64,000 nucleotides of DNA from Anarhynchus alexandrinus (Eukaryota; Chordata; Aves; Charadriiformes; Charadriidae). Location: contig VUYV01000192.1 in the NCBI GenBank assembly GCA_008711295.1, positions 1,753,514-1,817,513 on the forward strand, written 5' to 3'. This document shows positions 11,814 to 23,195 of this stretch, piece by piece; positions within the stretch are counted from its first letter, which is position 1, and every line of letters starts with the position of its first letter. Under the pieces are notes generated by a model that saw nothing but the letters and a program-made list of their open reading frames with translations, was not told the origin of the DNA and ran no database searches. A program made the position numbers and the translations under genes.

Positions 11814-13275
11814 ACTTCCAGAAATGCTTGGGGGCAGCCGTGACTATCGGACCAGTCAATTAGTGTAAGTATGTTCACTGTACACACCACCATTAATTGG
11901 ATGCTGGGGGGTGCGCTCTGTGTTTTGAAGGAGAAGTGTGTGTCTTCTGTTGGTTATAGAGTATGAAAATCTTGAATGTTGCAGGCCGAACTGTTTATTG
12001 CTCACCCCTGTGCTTCCCAGTCACGCTAAAGTACCTGGAAAAAGCTCACCTTGGGCAGTCCTAGTTGTCCTTTCTTTAAAATCATTTTGGCTCCACACAT
12101 CACCTACAATTTCTTCTTTTCCCCTTGTCAGCTCTTCTCTCCTCCTACCCCAGTACCCCAAAATCTGGCCCGATATAGAGCATTTGAGTGACTGTCCACA
12201 GAGGCAGTTTGAAATCCAAATTAGCCACTGGGGCTGGTTTCTGATGCCCCCGTGCCAGGCTGCCTACAGCCTGGGGCCATTTGTAAGGACAGCGTGCATG
12301 GAAATATTGTGAGCTACAGTGACAGCGTCAAGCTGTTGTGTAAGAAAACCCTCACTACTCGCCTGCGTGGAACCGATTTTGGATGTTGGTGCTTGTGCAG
12401 ATAAGGCGCGGATTAATTACGCCAGCCTGTAGCTTTAATTTTATCATAGCTATGAAGGGCAGTGGTGGCGAACTGGTGGGTAACTGACCGATTCTGGCTG
12501 CCCATGAGTCCTCCCGTTGGAGGAGCATCTCTGTTGGTAACTACACACCTATTATTTCAGGATTTAAAATGGGCACCCACTTTGCGGCCTTCAGCTACTC
12601 CGGCGAACGTCCCTTCGTTGGCCTTCGCAGCCGGAACAGAAACAGGTCGAGGCCTTTGTACGAGGGCTGCAGAAAACGTACCACTGAGAGCTTTGCCGTC
12701 TGCTACCCAACACGTCGTGAAGCAAACTGTTAAACTTCGTGTGGAGCTTAGGGCTTGATTAACTTAAATTACCATCCTGGTGTACGTGTTTGCAATGCCG
12801 AGGGGATTAGGTGGCATATATTTTCAAGAAATACATGTTCATTATTAAGAAAGGTTAAGCAATAACATCCAGTGGTCATTTCCTTTTGGAGCAGAGCTCT
12901 GTGTCTGTAGGGTAATTTGTTTGTTTGCGCACAGTGCCGGATCCCGGCGAGGAGGTGGCCCGGCACCGCAGCGCGAGCTGAGCTGAGCTGGTCCGCGGCG
13001 CTGGCTGGCCCGGCTGCGCCGGCTGGTGCTGCCCGAGCCGCCGATGGAGAGCCAGAGACCGCGGGGCCTAGAGGTGAAGAGGTCCAAAGTACGAGGAGGC
13101 AATGGTAGGGGAGAGAGAGCAGGGACGGGCTGGGACCCAAGGGAGGGTAAAGCCAAGGAGACAGAGGGAGAGACGAGGAAGCCGGGCAGGTATCCGGGGA
13201 GGGGACGGAGGCACAGCAGGTCCAGGTCCGCCTGGGGAGGGCTGGGATCCCCCGTGTGCCTGGTCCACCAGGTCC

Positions 13276-13352
13276 AGCATCTCCTGTTGCTTCTGCTTAA
13301 GCAGAAAGCATCTCCTGTGTGCACACTCCTCCTGTGTGCACGCTCCTCCTGT
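13276..13352. repeat. CTCCTGTG-type short tandem repeat flanking a perfect 16-bp palindrome
   Basis: AGCATCTCCTGT occurs on both sides of TTCTGCTTAAGCAGAA (13291-13306), then CTCCTGTGTGCAC units repeat with an 18-base period to about 13352. Confidence 0.75.
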
Positions 13353-14044
13353 GCTCCTTCAACACTGACTTACAGACACTGCTCTGCTTTACCTCCGCTG
13401 AGTTTTTAAAGTTTGAGACTCTTGTGGGTTTTTTTTACCTTGTACTCTTGCTTTCATACCTCTGTTGTGATTGCCCTGCTGGAGCAATCGCACTCCCTCG
13501 GCAGCCGTGACGAGGTGCTCCGGGGAGCTGACCCGGTGTCGCCTCTCCAGAGGCCGGCGGAGCTGCGGGGAGCGGGCGCAGTGCCGGGGCTGCGCACCGT
13601 CGCGTGCCCTGCGCCCACGGGCCTGCCCTGGCTCGCTTTGTTGGGTTAGAAGGGTTTTTCTTCGGGGGAACGCAGTGCTTGGGCAGCCCGGCCGCTGAGC
13701 AGCTGACCAAAGCAAGCGACTGCTGCGCCGTGTGCGGCTGCGGTACGTGCCGGTCGGCTTTGAGCCGGTGCTAACGCTGGGACAAAAGTCAAGGTATGTC
13801 TGCGCTGCCGTCCTTGTTGTGCAAATTCACCGGGTCGGGCAGAAACGGTCACGGCGGCTTTCACCTGGCTAACCTGCTGGTTCCTGCCAGCGGGACAGCT
13901 ACGGCTGCACGCGCTGCGTTTGAGCTGCAGAAGTTGCTTAAGACGTTAAGTAAATAATCTGGCACTTGACCCGCATGGGACAGCAAAAGTGCGTGGAGCA
14001 GCGTCACTGGCCGTCCCCGGGTCAGCCTGGCGGGCACGGCTGCC

Positions 14045-14052
14045 TGACGTCA
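14045..14052. promoter_or_regulatory. Full CRE palindrome (TGACGTCA)
   Basis: Exact eight-base CREB/ATF consensus in CpG-rich context at the edge of the internal CpG-rich block. Functional only if the CpG block is unmethylated and accessible. Confidence 0.5.
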
Positions 14053-14671
14053 CTGCGCCTCGCTGCGCCCGGGAAGCTGGTTCAGAAGATCAGCTGAGCT
14101 GCTCATGAGCCGTCTTCCCAAATCTTCCACAGAAATTTGGGATCTTAAGGTGGCCTTGGATTCTGTCAACCTAAGCCGGTGATGTTCTCTTTTGCAGCTG
14201 GCTCTGAAGCGCTGGAGCTTCTCCGAAGGCAGATGTAATTCAGTGTTTATAAAAGCAGACGGGAAAGTAAAAGATTCTTTGGTTCTCTCTGAGAGCTTTT
14301 TCACACGTAGAAAGAATGAGTCACTCGACATTTCGTTATTGAATAGGAGCCGCTTTACAAGTGTGTATGCTCCAAGATGAGTGTCGGTGGATGAACTCCT
14401 ATAGTCTCCTCCATGACCATGCTGTAAATGGGCTTCAGCCAGTAATGTAATTCATTCTGTGGCACTGGGCTGTCTTTTGAAATGGAAGCATCATCCTTCT
14501 TGTGATCTTCTGAAGTCTAGAAGGCCGATTAACATGGGAATTCTTGATTAGCTTTAATTCAGCTCTACTACTCCAGGAAAGCATAGTTCCTGAATCACAC
14601 AAAGACAGACTCTTCAAACAGGGATCCCAATCAGCGTACTGGAGATCCTGTTGGTAGGTGTGGTGGCTATG

Positions 14672-14880
14672 ATTAATATTTACTTGATGCCTTTCATCTT
14701 CCAAGTACTTTACACAGAACAAGCATTTCATCTTCACAGAAGATGTATGAGTTAGGTGAAATAAGTTTTACTGTCTCTGCTTTATTAATAAAGGCAGGGA
14801 AACTGAAGCAAAGAGGTAAAAGTAGTTTGCTCACGGTTACAAAGGCGGCCAGCACTGAAACCGGGTAATTTCTGGTTTCT
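14672..14880 (-). mobile_element. Ancient MIR-type (CORE) SINE relic
   Basis: Read on the + strand the segment follows the reverse complement of the MIR consensus in order. First come a TTTACTTGATGCCT tail-end part, AAGTACTTTACAC, and TCATCTTCACAGAAGATGTATGAGTTAGGTGAA. Next come a GGCAGGGAAACTGAAGCAAAGAGGTAAAAGTAG core and GCTCACGGTTACAAAGGCGGCCAGCACTGAAACC. Many substitutions show great age. MIR elements predate the bird-mammal split and are inactive. Confidence 0.75.
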
Positions 14881-17800
14881 ATTTCTGTGTCAAGACTAAT
14901 GTGTCTCTTTTGTAAGAAGAAGCAGCAGGATAAACTTTTGAGTAAGAGCATCATAAGAATTGAGTGAGGCAACTCAGCAGCTGTTGCAGCTGCACCTGTG
15001 GCACTTGCGCTGGTGCCCTGCTGAGCGATGCACTGTTCTCCTCCCTTGGCGCTGCGGGCTCGCATCCACCCTCATGGAGGCATCGCCACAGATTGCTGCT
15101 TGAGTTGCAAAGCATCTGTGGACCTTTTCTTAGGCTGATATAATGGCTCAGTTTAGTCACTGGTCCGGATGGGCCATCGGAGACATACGTATGTGTTGAG
15201 ATTTCTGCAGTAAGAGAGTTTCTGCAGGAGTGACTATGATGAGGCGCATACGTGATTTTTTTCAACCCTGTGACTTCTTGAGATGTTCCTTCGGAGGTGG
15301 AACTAGAAAGTGCTCAAATTACATTGTTGAATTTTAAGCATGCAAGTGGAATATGGAAAAATATTTCTTTACCTTTGGTTTGGATAGAGCTACTCATAGA
15401 GCTCCATTTAATTATATGCTCAAGCGCATTGCTGAATCAGGGCCCTCGTTAACGGCAAAGGCTGTGTCACCCTGAACTGCAGACTGGCAGAGGAGGTGTT
15501 AAGGGCCCAAAGGTAGGTTTTGGTTTAAAGAGCTTCCTATCAAGATGAGTCGGTGGACAAAGCTTAACATCTGAGAAAGTTCTTATCTGAGAAGGCATCT
15601 GAACTTTTGAAAGAGAAACCTCCTTTGTAGATGCGTGCGAGCTGTGCGCACCCTCTGTCAGGCTGTACAGCCGGCTGCTGGCGTGGAAATCCTCACCTGG
15701 GGACGCCGCGCCGGCCGAGCCGCGAGCCTCCCTGCCGCTGTGCGGGGAAGAGCACTTGCGTTTCGGTTCCTCCAGTCCCACCTTAATGAAGGAAGAGAAG
15801 ATGCCCTTGCCTGAGACTGGAATCTGCTCAGAGACGGCGGCTGTAGAAGCCACTTCACTGAGTCTAGATTTGACTGTAAATTCAGCCTCCTCCTTCACGT
15901 GGAGTAACGATTTTTACGCTGCAGTGAGGAATCACTCGGCGAGAGAAGGGAGACAGGAGAGCAGAGCAATGCAGCCCCGCTCTCCTTGTAAGGCCATGGT
16001 TCAAAATGTTTAATTAGTTGTTTCGAAACGGTGGCTCCTCTCCTTTGAGGAAGGAATGATGTATCAGCAAAAGCTGACCAAATTGATGTAGCAAATCAAT
16101 TCTATGGTAATCCGTTTATTTAAACTTTGGTACTTAATTTTATAAGCTCTTCTCAAGTGTTCCTGTGCTCCCGTTCATTAGCCGGTATTCTTTTATGCTA
16201 CTGCTTGGAGGTTTGTGCTGCAGATAGCAAAATGGCCAGGACTTGCCACTCGAAGCTGCCTCTAAATGTAATTCAAGTAGGTCTGCAATAATAGCGCTAA
16301 AAGAAGAGCTATTTAGCCGCATTATTAATGGGCAAAGAGTTCAGGCAGGATTATGAAAAAGTAAATTTTTATTAAGAGTGGAGGAGCTAGAAGAATGGAC
16401 TGATTGCCCTGAGTCCTCTGGGCCCTCGAGCAATCAATTTCCCTTTCTAGTATTCAGTTACTTGCTAATTGTATTGATTTTTATCAAATATGTGTACAAA
16501 TCAATTTTATATTTTAGTGCTGTTAAAAGCTTCCTTCCTTCCTTGCAGGCAGTGCTCTTCTGATCATTCTCATTGTCTTCCTTTATTTTAATGCTTTTAT
16601 CTTAATGCATATTTTTGTTAGGACCCGCGTGTTTCTCTTTAGGACATTTAACGGGGTGGGGATTTTACCTACACGCTCAAGGTTGGAGCAAATAGGCGTC
16701 ACTCGGACGAAACCTCCGTGAACACAGTGGAACTGTCTGCGCGAGTAAAAATTGCAGGAAAGGGATGTGTTGCGTCGTAAAATGGGTGGGTGCGAGTCAC
16801 CATCGAGTGTGACCCCCTGAAGAGCAGGAAGCTCTGCTAGCGCGGGAGATGAATTGTGTTGCGGAAAGATTGTAACTAGGAACAAAGAAGGGGATAAATG
16901 CCGAACGTGACGCACTCTTACTGAACAAACATGAAAATGAAGTCAGGGCGACAAAAATTAAACTCCTGAAATAACGCGAGCTGTTTTATCGGTACGGCCT
17001 CCATCGTTTCTGAAAAGCGAGTCACTCGGGCACTTCAAGGCAAGTGGATGCTGGAGACATCTCTAAGCAAAGCGAATGTATTGAGCTCTGAACAAAATAA
17101 AACAACGTTCTCCATTTGTGTTTGTTTATGCCCATGGCGGTTTAAATTGTTCCTGTCAAACGTACCTATTTTCTGAGATAGCACACGCTCGCGCTCTCTT
17201 TTTAATGTAAGCTACACAGTTTGGAATTGAGGAGAATCTCTCTGGCTGTGTGCGTAAGCCTGAGAAATTGAGTCTCATAATTGAAATGTTTGGGGTATGT
17301 ACAGCGCTGCCGGAGACGGTGGGAGAGACTTTGAACTTTTAATGGTGTGAGCAGTAGTCATGAGAACAGGCAGAGTTAGAGCTCTGCTTTTCCGCTTGCC
17401 TCTGACTTAATATTACACTGTAGAGTTTACGACGCTGTGTTTTCTGCTCTTATTGCCAAGGCACGTAAAAAAACCAACCAAACTCTTATTCTTTTCTTCC
17501 GGAGGGAAGAGTTGCATTAGCAAGTGTCCAGGTATATACACGTATCCAGTAAAAATACGCTTTTCCTTAAAAGATCTAATACAGCGGTAGAAACATAAAG
17601 CATTTTATATTTTACATTGATCGCTTTGGTCTTTTTGGTTTTGTTCTGGTTCTGCTGGTGTTTCTTCATGACACAGCGATCCCGGCCGGGAAAGCCAGCA
17701 GAAACCACGGGTTTCTCAGCCTCTCTTGTCTCCAGTAGCTGCTCCCAAAGGCGGTGGTGCCGTGGTATGAGAAGACCTACCCAAGCCCTCCTGCCGCTTC

Positions 17801-18534
17801 CAATGGCACGTAGGAACCTGGGGGGTGGTTCACCGGGAGCCCCCAGACGACAGCTCAGTAAGGAGCAGGCGGCTTTTGTGCCCCATAACGCGGTTTTGCT
17901 GTGCTCCCTGGCTGCCACGGCGCCTGTTCCACCTTACGGGGCGCTTGGTATTTTCAGATCCAGTGTAGATCTCAACCATAATCATCCGTATAATGTTTTA
18001 GAAGCTGGTTGGGAGAAACCAGTCTTACTCTCCTTTGATCTCCGTGCGCAGTGAGATCCCTCGCTGCGTTCCCAGCTGGAGCGAGGTGGGGGACGGATTC
18101 TGCCCGCATGAATAGCTGCCTGCCCCCCGGAGCCCCCGGAGCCCCGGCCCGTCGGGAGACGAGCCTCTGCCTTGGCAGCATCTTGCAAACCCCGAGCGTG
18201 GTTTTGTCATTAGGTTTATACAGCACCTCTTGCAGGAGGAATCACAAACTGGATAAGCCGTGTGAGGGGGTCATTATAACACAGAGAAGATAAATGTACC
18301 GGTTCTGCTGGAGGCTGTCCTCAGGCTGTTTGTTATGTGTCTCTAACACTGTCACTACATCACACACTTCCTCGATCTCCGTATTACCCTACAAGCCTGT
18401 CTAATGGGATCCTCTCTTGCTGATTCCAGCTTACCCTGACCTACTTCTTTCTTGTGTCCCAGCAAGCTGTCAGGAGCTATCAGAGCACTGGGAGCTGAAA
18501 TAAACACTCACTGAGGGGAAAAGCAAGGCTGTCT

Positions 18535-18660
18535 CTAGTGAATTTAATTAGCTTTGTTTAACTGGCTTGTTTGCTTTGTAAATCACATCATTTTTAGTCA
18601 AATTTAAGGGATAAAAAAATCTGTAATTAAAATCAAATGATGCACGACCTTATTAAAAGT
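18535..18660. other. AT-rich block with TAATTA words, candidate conserved noncoding element
   Basis: The block has several homeodomain-type cores (TTTAATTAG, TGTAATTAAAA), few CpGs and no repeat structure. It looks like the conserved noncoding elements of developmental loci, but conservation cannot be judged from one sequence. Confidence 0.2.
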
Positions 18661-21319
18661 CAAGGGGTTTAGAAGTTCAGTACAAAAAGTCATTTAGTTT
18701 CTAACACATTTGCAGTGCTCTGAATATTTTAGAGGGAAGAAGCATGAATTTGAGATGCTTTTTGGTTTGGGGGCCTTTCTTCAGATGGGGGGGGCTTGTT
18801 ATTATTGTTGAGTCAATATCTTTACCTTTCCTTGAATTTGAAAAAAAAAAAAAAAAACCACTTTTAATTAAGATTTGAGTCTTTTCATCGATAGTGCAAG
18901 CTTGCTGGATAAAATTTTTGAATCCAAATAAAGATTTTACTCTTTCTTTCTGTCCTGTGGCCTAAGCATCACTATACTATGCATAGTTTGAACCCCTGCT
19001 GTTGCGTGAGGCCGTGGTTTAAATCATGGCTTTCCTTTGCATTTCTGGTGTGGTTTTGAGCATTAGAACAGAAGTCATTGTAATTTTGGCTCTGCCAGAC
19101 AAATGAAGCACTGACTCGGCAAGTCATCCCTGGGCCGAATTTGAAAGTGCTTGTAGTGTTTTTATCAGACAGTATGTTATGTCTTTCAGTTGCTTTACTG
19201 TGTTTCGGTGTGGCGCATATTTCTTTTAACAATTGATGTTCTTGCTCTTGTCAGCATAGGGTCTAATCCTCGTGCTGTTGAAAATGATAAAAGCCCTATG
19301 AATTCCTAATATGTCTTATCAAAATCTGGCTAAAATATAAAACGTCTGACCCCCAACTTCTGATTCTTCTTCAGCAGAAATACGTTCCTTCCTTGCACCA
19401 CGCATGCATATTGATAGAGCCTCCTGAGTACATGGCTTAGAGAAATACACCCGTCCTTGTGCTGAGCTGCAGCTGCAGCGGGAACAGAAAAGGATTAAAG
19501 GACCACTGAGAAAGAAATGGGTATGGATGAACTTGCAGTGTGCAAAAAGGTAAAATACAGGATAAAATGACTACCCAAGGGTATAAGAGGGATTCAAAAT
19601 CTCTTTCACAAAGCTGCAGTACTTCTTCCAGTCCTTTGAAAAGGATGTAAGATTGGCCAACCTGCAGTACTGCACTGAGAATTACTCCTGGTAATAATTT
19701 CATTGAGGAGTATAACGAGCGGCCTGGTTGCTCGATGACTTCGGAGCAACTCATCGCTGTGAGATTCCAAAGAAGGAAAGGAGAAATGTTCTTTCCTCAG
19801 TAGGGATTTCGGAGGTCGTTTGGCTCCACTGGAGCGCGTGGGGCAGGAAGCTCTCTGCCGTGCCAGGGGTGGAGGTCGTATGGAAGTCTTACCAAAAGAA
19901 ACAGATTGGGAGGCTTCAGCGGTTTGACAAAATTGAATCAAAATAAGAACAGGCAGGTGAGCGGGGTAAAGCAGCACTAAGCTGTTGCAGTCCAGCGAAG
20001 GAGGTTTGCTGCGACACAGCGGTGGGGAATGAGGCAAGGAGAGCTGGGACAGCCCAGGATTCACGTACCATCAGTGACTCCACTGAACGGGGAGCAGAAA
20101 AACTGAAGTGTTACCACTTCAGAAACTTTGCTCGCGTTCTGCTGCTTTACCGCATCCTGTCTCTCCCTTGTGGATTGAGGTCTTAAGTATTTTTGGCATC
20201 TGTAGCTGAGATGTGTAGAGTGGGAGGAATACAAGCACTTTTCCTGGGTCATCGCTCCAGAGAAAGTGGGTGAGGTGGATATCGTGGAGCTTTTATCACA
20301 GGCATGGAAGCAGACATGTTTTATAATCTGACCCAACGTGAACAGCAAGAAACATTTTATGGTCTTAATCCCCTGGCAGGAAGGTGCGCGGTGGAGCAGG
20401 GAGGTAACGGGGGGCTAAAGCCCCATGCTCGTTTGGGCCCGTTAGGCGCTGAGCGGTGCTCGCTGCGGCTGAGAACCGGGTGTGAGGACATGGAGACTTC
20501 AGCGCTGTGGGAAAGTGGGAATTTAGTGTGTTTAGCAACAAACCTGTGATTAATAGCTGCGTGCCTGTCACGTCTGCGATAGCACCATAGCCCCTCCATT
20601 CATCTCCCCGGCCGCTGGGGGAGGGGAGCGGGAGAGCGGCTCCGTGCGTGGGGGGCACGTTTCCTCTTGGTGTAAATCAGGAGCAGAGAGTGGGATCTGT
20701 CCCGGCGCTTAGAAAAGTGCCTGGCGTGTTCTGGGCACCGCTGTAATCTGAATAATAAACACTTAATTCCGAGCTCCTCATATTTGGCTGAGGTTGTTCT
20801 GTTAAATGATGCTTTGCTTAGAGGACACAGAAAGGGGCAAATGTTCAGTAAGACTTGAGTCGTTTAACTTAAATCAACCTCCTCCTACCCACTATTGACA
20901 TATCAAGAGAACCAATGAGGCATGTTTAATTACACATGCACCGAGTTTACAATTAGTCTGCAGACAGTGATTTTTTTTTTCCCTTTTTTTTTTCTTTCTG
21001 ACATAGCCAGGAAATATTTGATCCTGCAAGAGGTCTTATTAGCCGTAATACGAGCAGGGCTGGGTGGGTTTTTTTTCCATTTTAAATGGAAGTGGAATGT
21101 TTTTATCTTCTAGGTCAAATGATTTAATCTGATGCTCTAACGTTACATGGTTTAGCAATCCTTCTGCTCCCCTTCTGCTTGTAATAAGTGACAAAAGTAC
21201 GGCTTCTTGCTTGATAAATGGGTTAACAGTATTCACAAGGCAGGTAATAGAAATCCATATTAATAGGTGGAAATTGGCTCTTGATGCCAGGCAGGAGAGT
21301 CTAATGAAAGTATTATTGT

Positions 21320-21355
21320 TTTAGCTTCCAGCTCCTTTGGAAGCTGAAAGCTAAA
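21320..21355. repeat. Inverted repeat with one mismatch and a bulge, tight loop
   Basis: TTTAGCTTCCAGCTCC at 21320-21335 pairs with 21339-21355 around a TTT loop: about 15 paired bases with one mismatch and one bulged base. Confidence 0.8.
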
Positions 21356-21960
21356 TGCCTGTATTACATTCTTATTACCTATTTATCACACCATATAGCT
21401 GAGTGGATGTTTATTAAATTACATTCATGTTTAATGCCTGTTTGTATACTTTTCACTGAACGTGTTCTCAAAGGAAATTTTCTGGAAGCGTTTCAGAAAT
21501 GCACGACTATTTTCCCGTTCTCTTTTTATAAAATAAAACCATTGTTGCCAACTGTCAATATACAATTGGCTTGGAAATTAAATTGTTTCCTGCTAAGCTG
21601 TAAGAACCAGCTAAACCTACTCTATTTAATTTAGGAAATAAATATTTAAAAATCTGAAAAACACACGGTGTTCTTGGGTAACATTGATTCTATTCTAGTC
21701 TTTGAAAATACCCAAGATCCCCAGAGTTGGGCTTACCTAGTTTCAGCTTTAATTTAGCATTAAATTGCTTCATCAGGGATTTTATATATGACCTTCTGTA
21801 TGTTTGTGATTCTTTTGAGAATATTTAAAATAGTACCGAATACCATCAAAGATAAGAAATTAGGAGTCTGTTTATTAATATACCTACTTATGGCACTTCT
21901 CCAGTTTTGCATTCTTATTTTTCTTCTTAAGCAGCACTTTCAATTCATTCCATCTAGATT

Positions 21961-21993
21961 AAAAGAAAAAAAAAAAAAGAAAGAAAAAAAAAC
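21961..21993. repeat. A-rich low-complexity tract
   Basis: Nearly pure A with a few G interruptions, followed by an ACCACGAGCAAAACCC segment. A-rich tracts followed by AAAACCCC-like sequence recur at 5426-5477, 57885-57907 and 58234-58275. Confidence 0.8.
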
Positions 21994-23164
21994 CACGAGC
22001 AAAACCCAAAACCCCAGCTCAGCTCAAATATTCCCACATAGCTTTGACCTGGAGAGTGCTGGGATCTCAAGGGCTTTCTGCAAGTTCTGGGAGGTAAAAA
22101 AAAGGGAAGGTGGGCTTGCATATATTTTTTTTTTACCTATATTAGCCACAGCTCGCCTCCCTCATCAGAGGACTGTGACCACGCAGTATGGTGGCTTCGG
22201 TCACAGCGGGAGTCAGGTGAGGACTGTGGCTGGTAGCCAAGGGCTCCTGGTTGCATCTCTACCTCGTGCGGCGGAGCCACACCACTTCCTTTCCCGACCC
22301 AGCATCCTGCCGTGCCGCCTCTCTCCTGCGCTTACAGACCAGACAAGAGGGATGCCCGGCTTTTCTGGAAGCTGTGTTCGCTGGTCCTGGGCTGCAGACG
22401 CCCATGGCTGGAAATCCGCGCTCGTTCATTTAAGCAATCCCAAACAGGAGGGTTGACTCCCGCTCTCACCCTGAGAAATATCTGTAATGCGTAGAAATCT
22501 GCAGTGTGTATTGTTTGCCTTCACCAAGGTATTAGCAGATGCCTCAGCAATACCTGGGGCTCGGCGCAGGTGACCCTCTTGTGCTTGCAGAGAGCCTCGG
22601 TGGCTCTTGCAGGCACTCTGACCGTGGCCGAAAGCAGCCCGAGCGCCGGTGAAATGCAGAGGCTCCTGCCATGAAATCCTGCTTGGAGGATCAGGCTGTA
22701 GGAACTGGACTCAAAAGAGAAAGACCAAGGGCTTTTAATCAAAGGCTTTGATAGCTCTTGTCTGCTTGAAGTTTAAGTTCAGTGGAATATTGTATTGATC
22801 CATCCATGCAATCTGTTACATATTGCGATTTGAACCATGCTTACTTGCTTATATTAAGAATAAATAAATAAATCAGAGCTGCTACATGCATTTCAGCTCT
22901 CTGCTGTACAGATAATAATGCAAACACTCTCGCTTCTGTAATGAGCAGGTTAATCACTTGATCACTTTTACTAAAATTTTGCTGTCACTGCCCTTTAAAG
23001 AGCTAATCTTTGTCATTAGTGGGCCCTAAAAATGCACAGTGAACATACTTTCAAGTTAGAGAGACTGAAAAAGAATCCGTATAAAAGAATGTCATGTTAT
23101 GCTCTGCTTGGTACTGATTTACATTATTAATTTAACAGAACAATTCAAAATACAGTTGTAATTA

Positions 23165-23195
23165 TGCTACCATTATTTTTTTTTAAATGGTAGCA
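23165..23195. repeat. 10-bp perfect inverted repeat
   Basis: TGCTACCATT at 23165-23174 is complementary to 23186-23195 across a T-rich loop. Confidence 0.75.

Larger units (their letters stand above)
3061..12929. other. Intron-like sequence without recognisable genes
   Basis: Moderate to AT-rich sequence with homopolymer A and T runs, no family-like protein frames and no clear transposon. It contains a hairpin at 5066-5105, a short tandem repeat at 8393-8434, an inverted repeat at 11781-11813, a GC-richer patch at about 6060-6720 and another at about 7140-7330. A weak local duplication is visible between 10990-11020 and 11095-11125 (both with CTAAT-TTGCATTG). Splice-donor-like GTAAGT occurs at 4076, but the preceding frame is not recognisable. 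Most probably first-intron sequence of MAMLD1. Confidence 0.6.
12930..14060. promoter_or_regulatory. Internal CpG-rich block, possible alternative promoter
   Basis: CpG-dense sequence at 12930-13060, again at 13490-13720 and weaker to about 14060, interrupted by ordinary sequence. It ends near a full cAMP-response palindrome TGACGTCA at 14045-14052. Such islands inside long first introns often mark alternative promoters. An ATG at 13044 opens a frame starting MESQRPRGLEVKRSK that resembles no family I know. No strong donor follows the frame at a convincing position. Confidence 0.45.
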
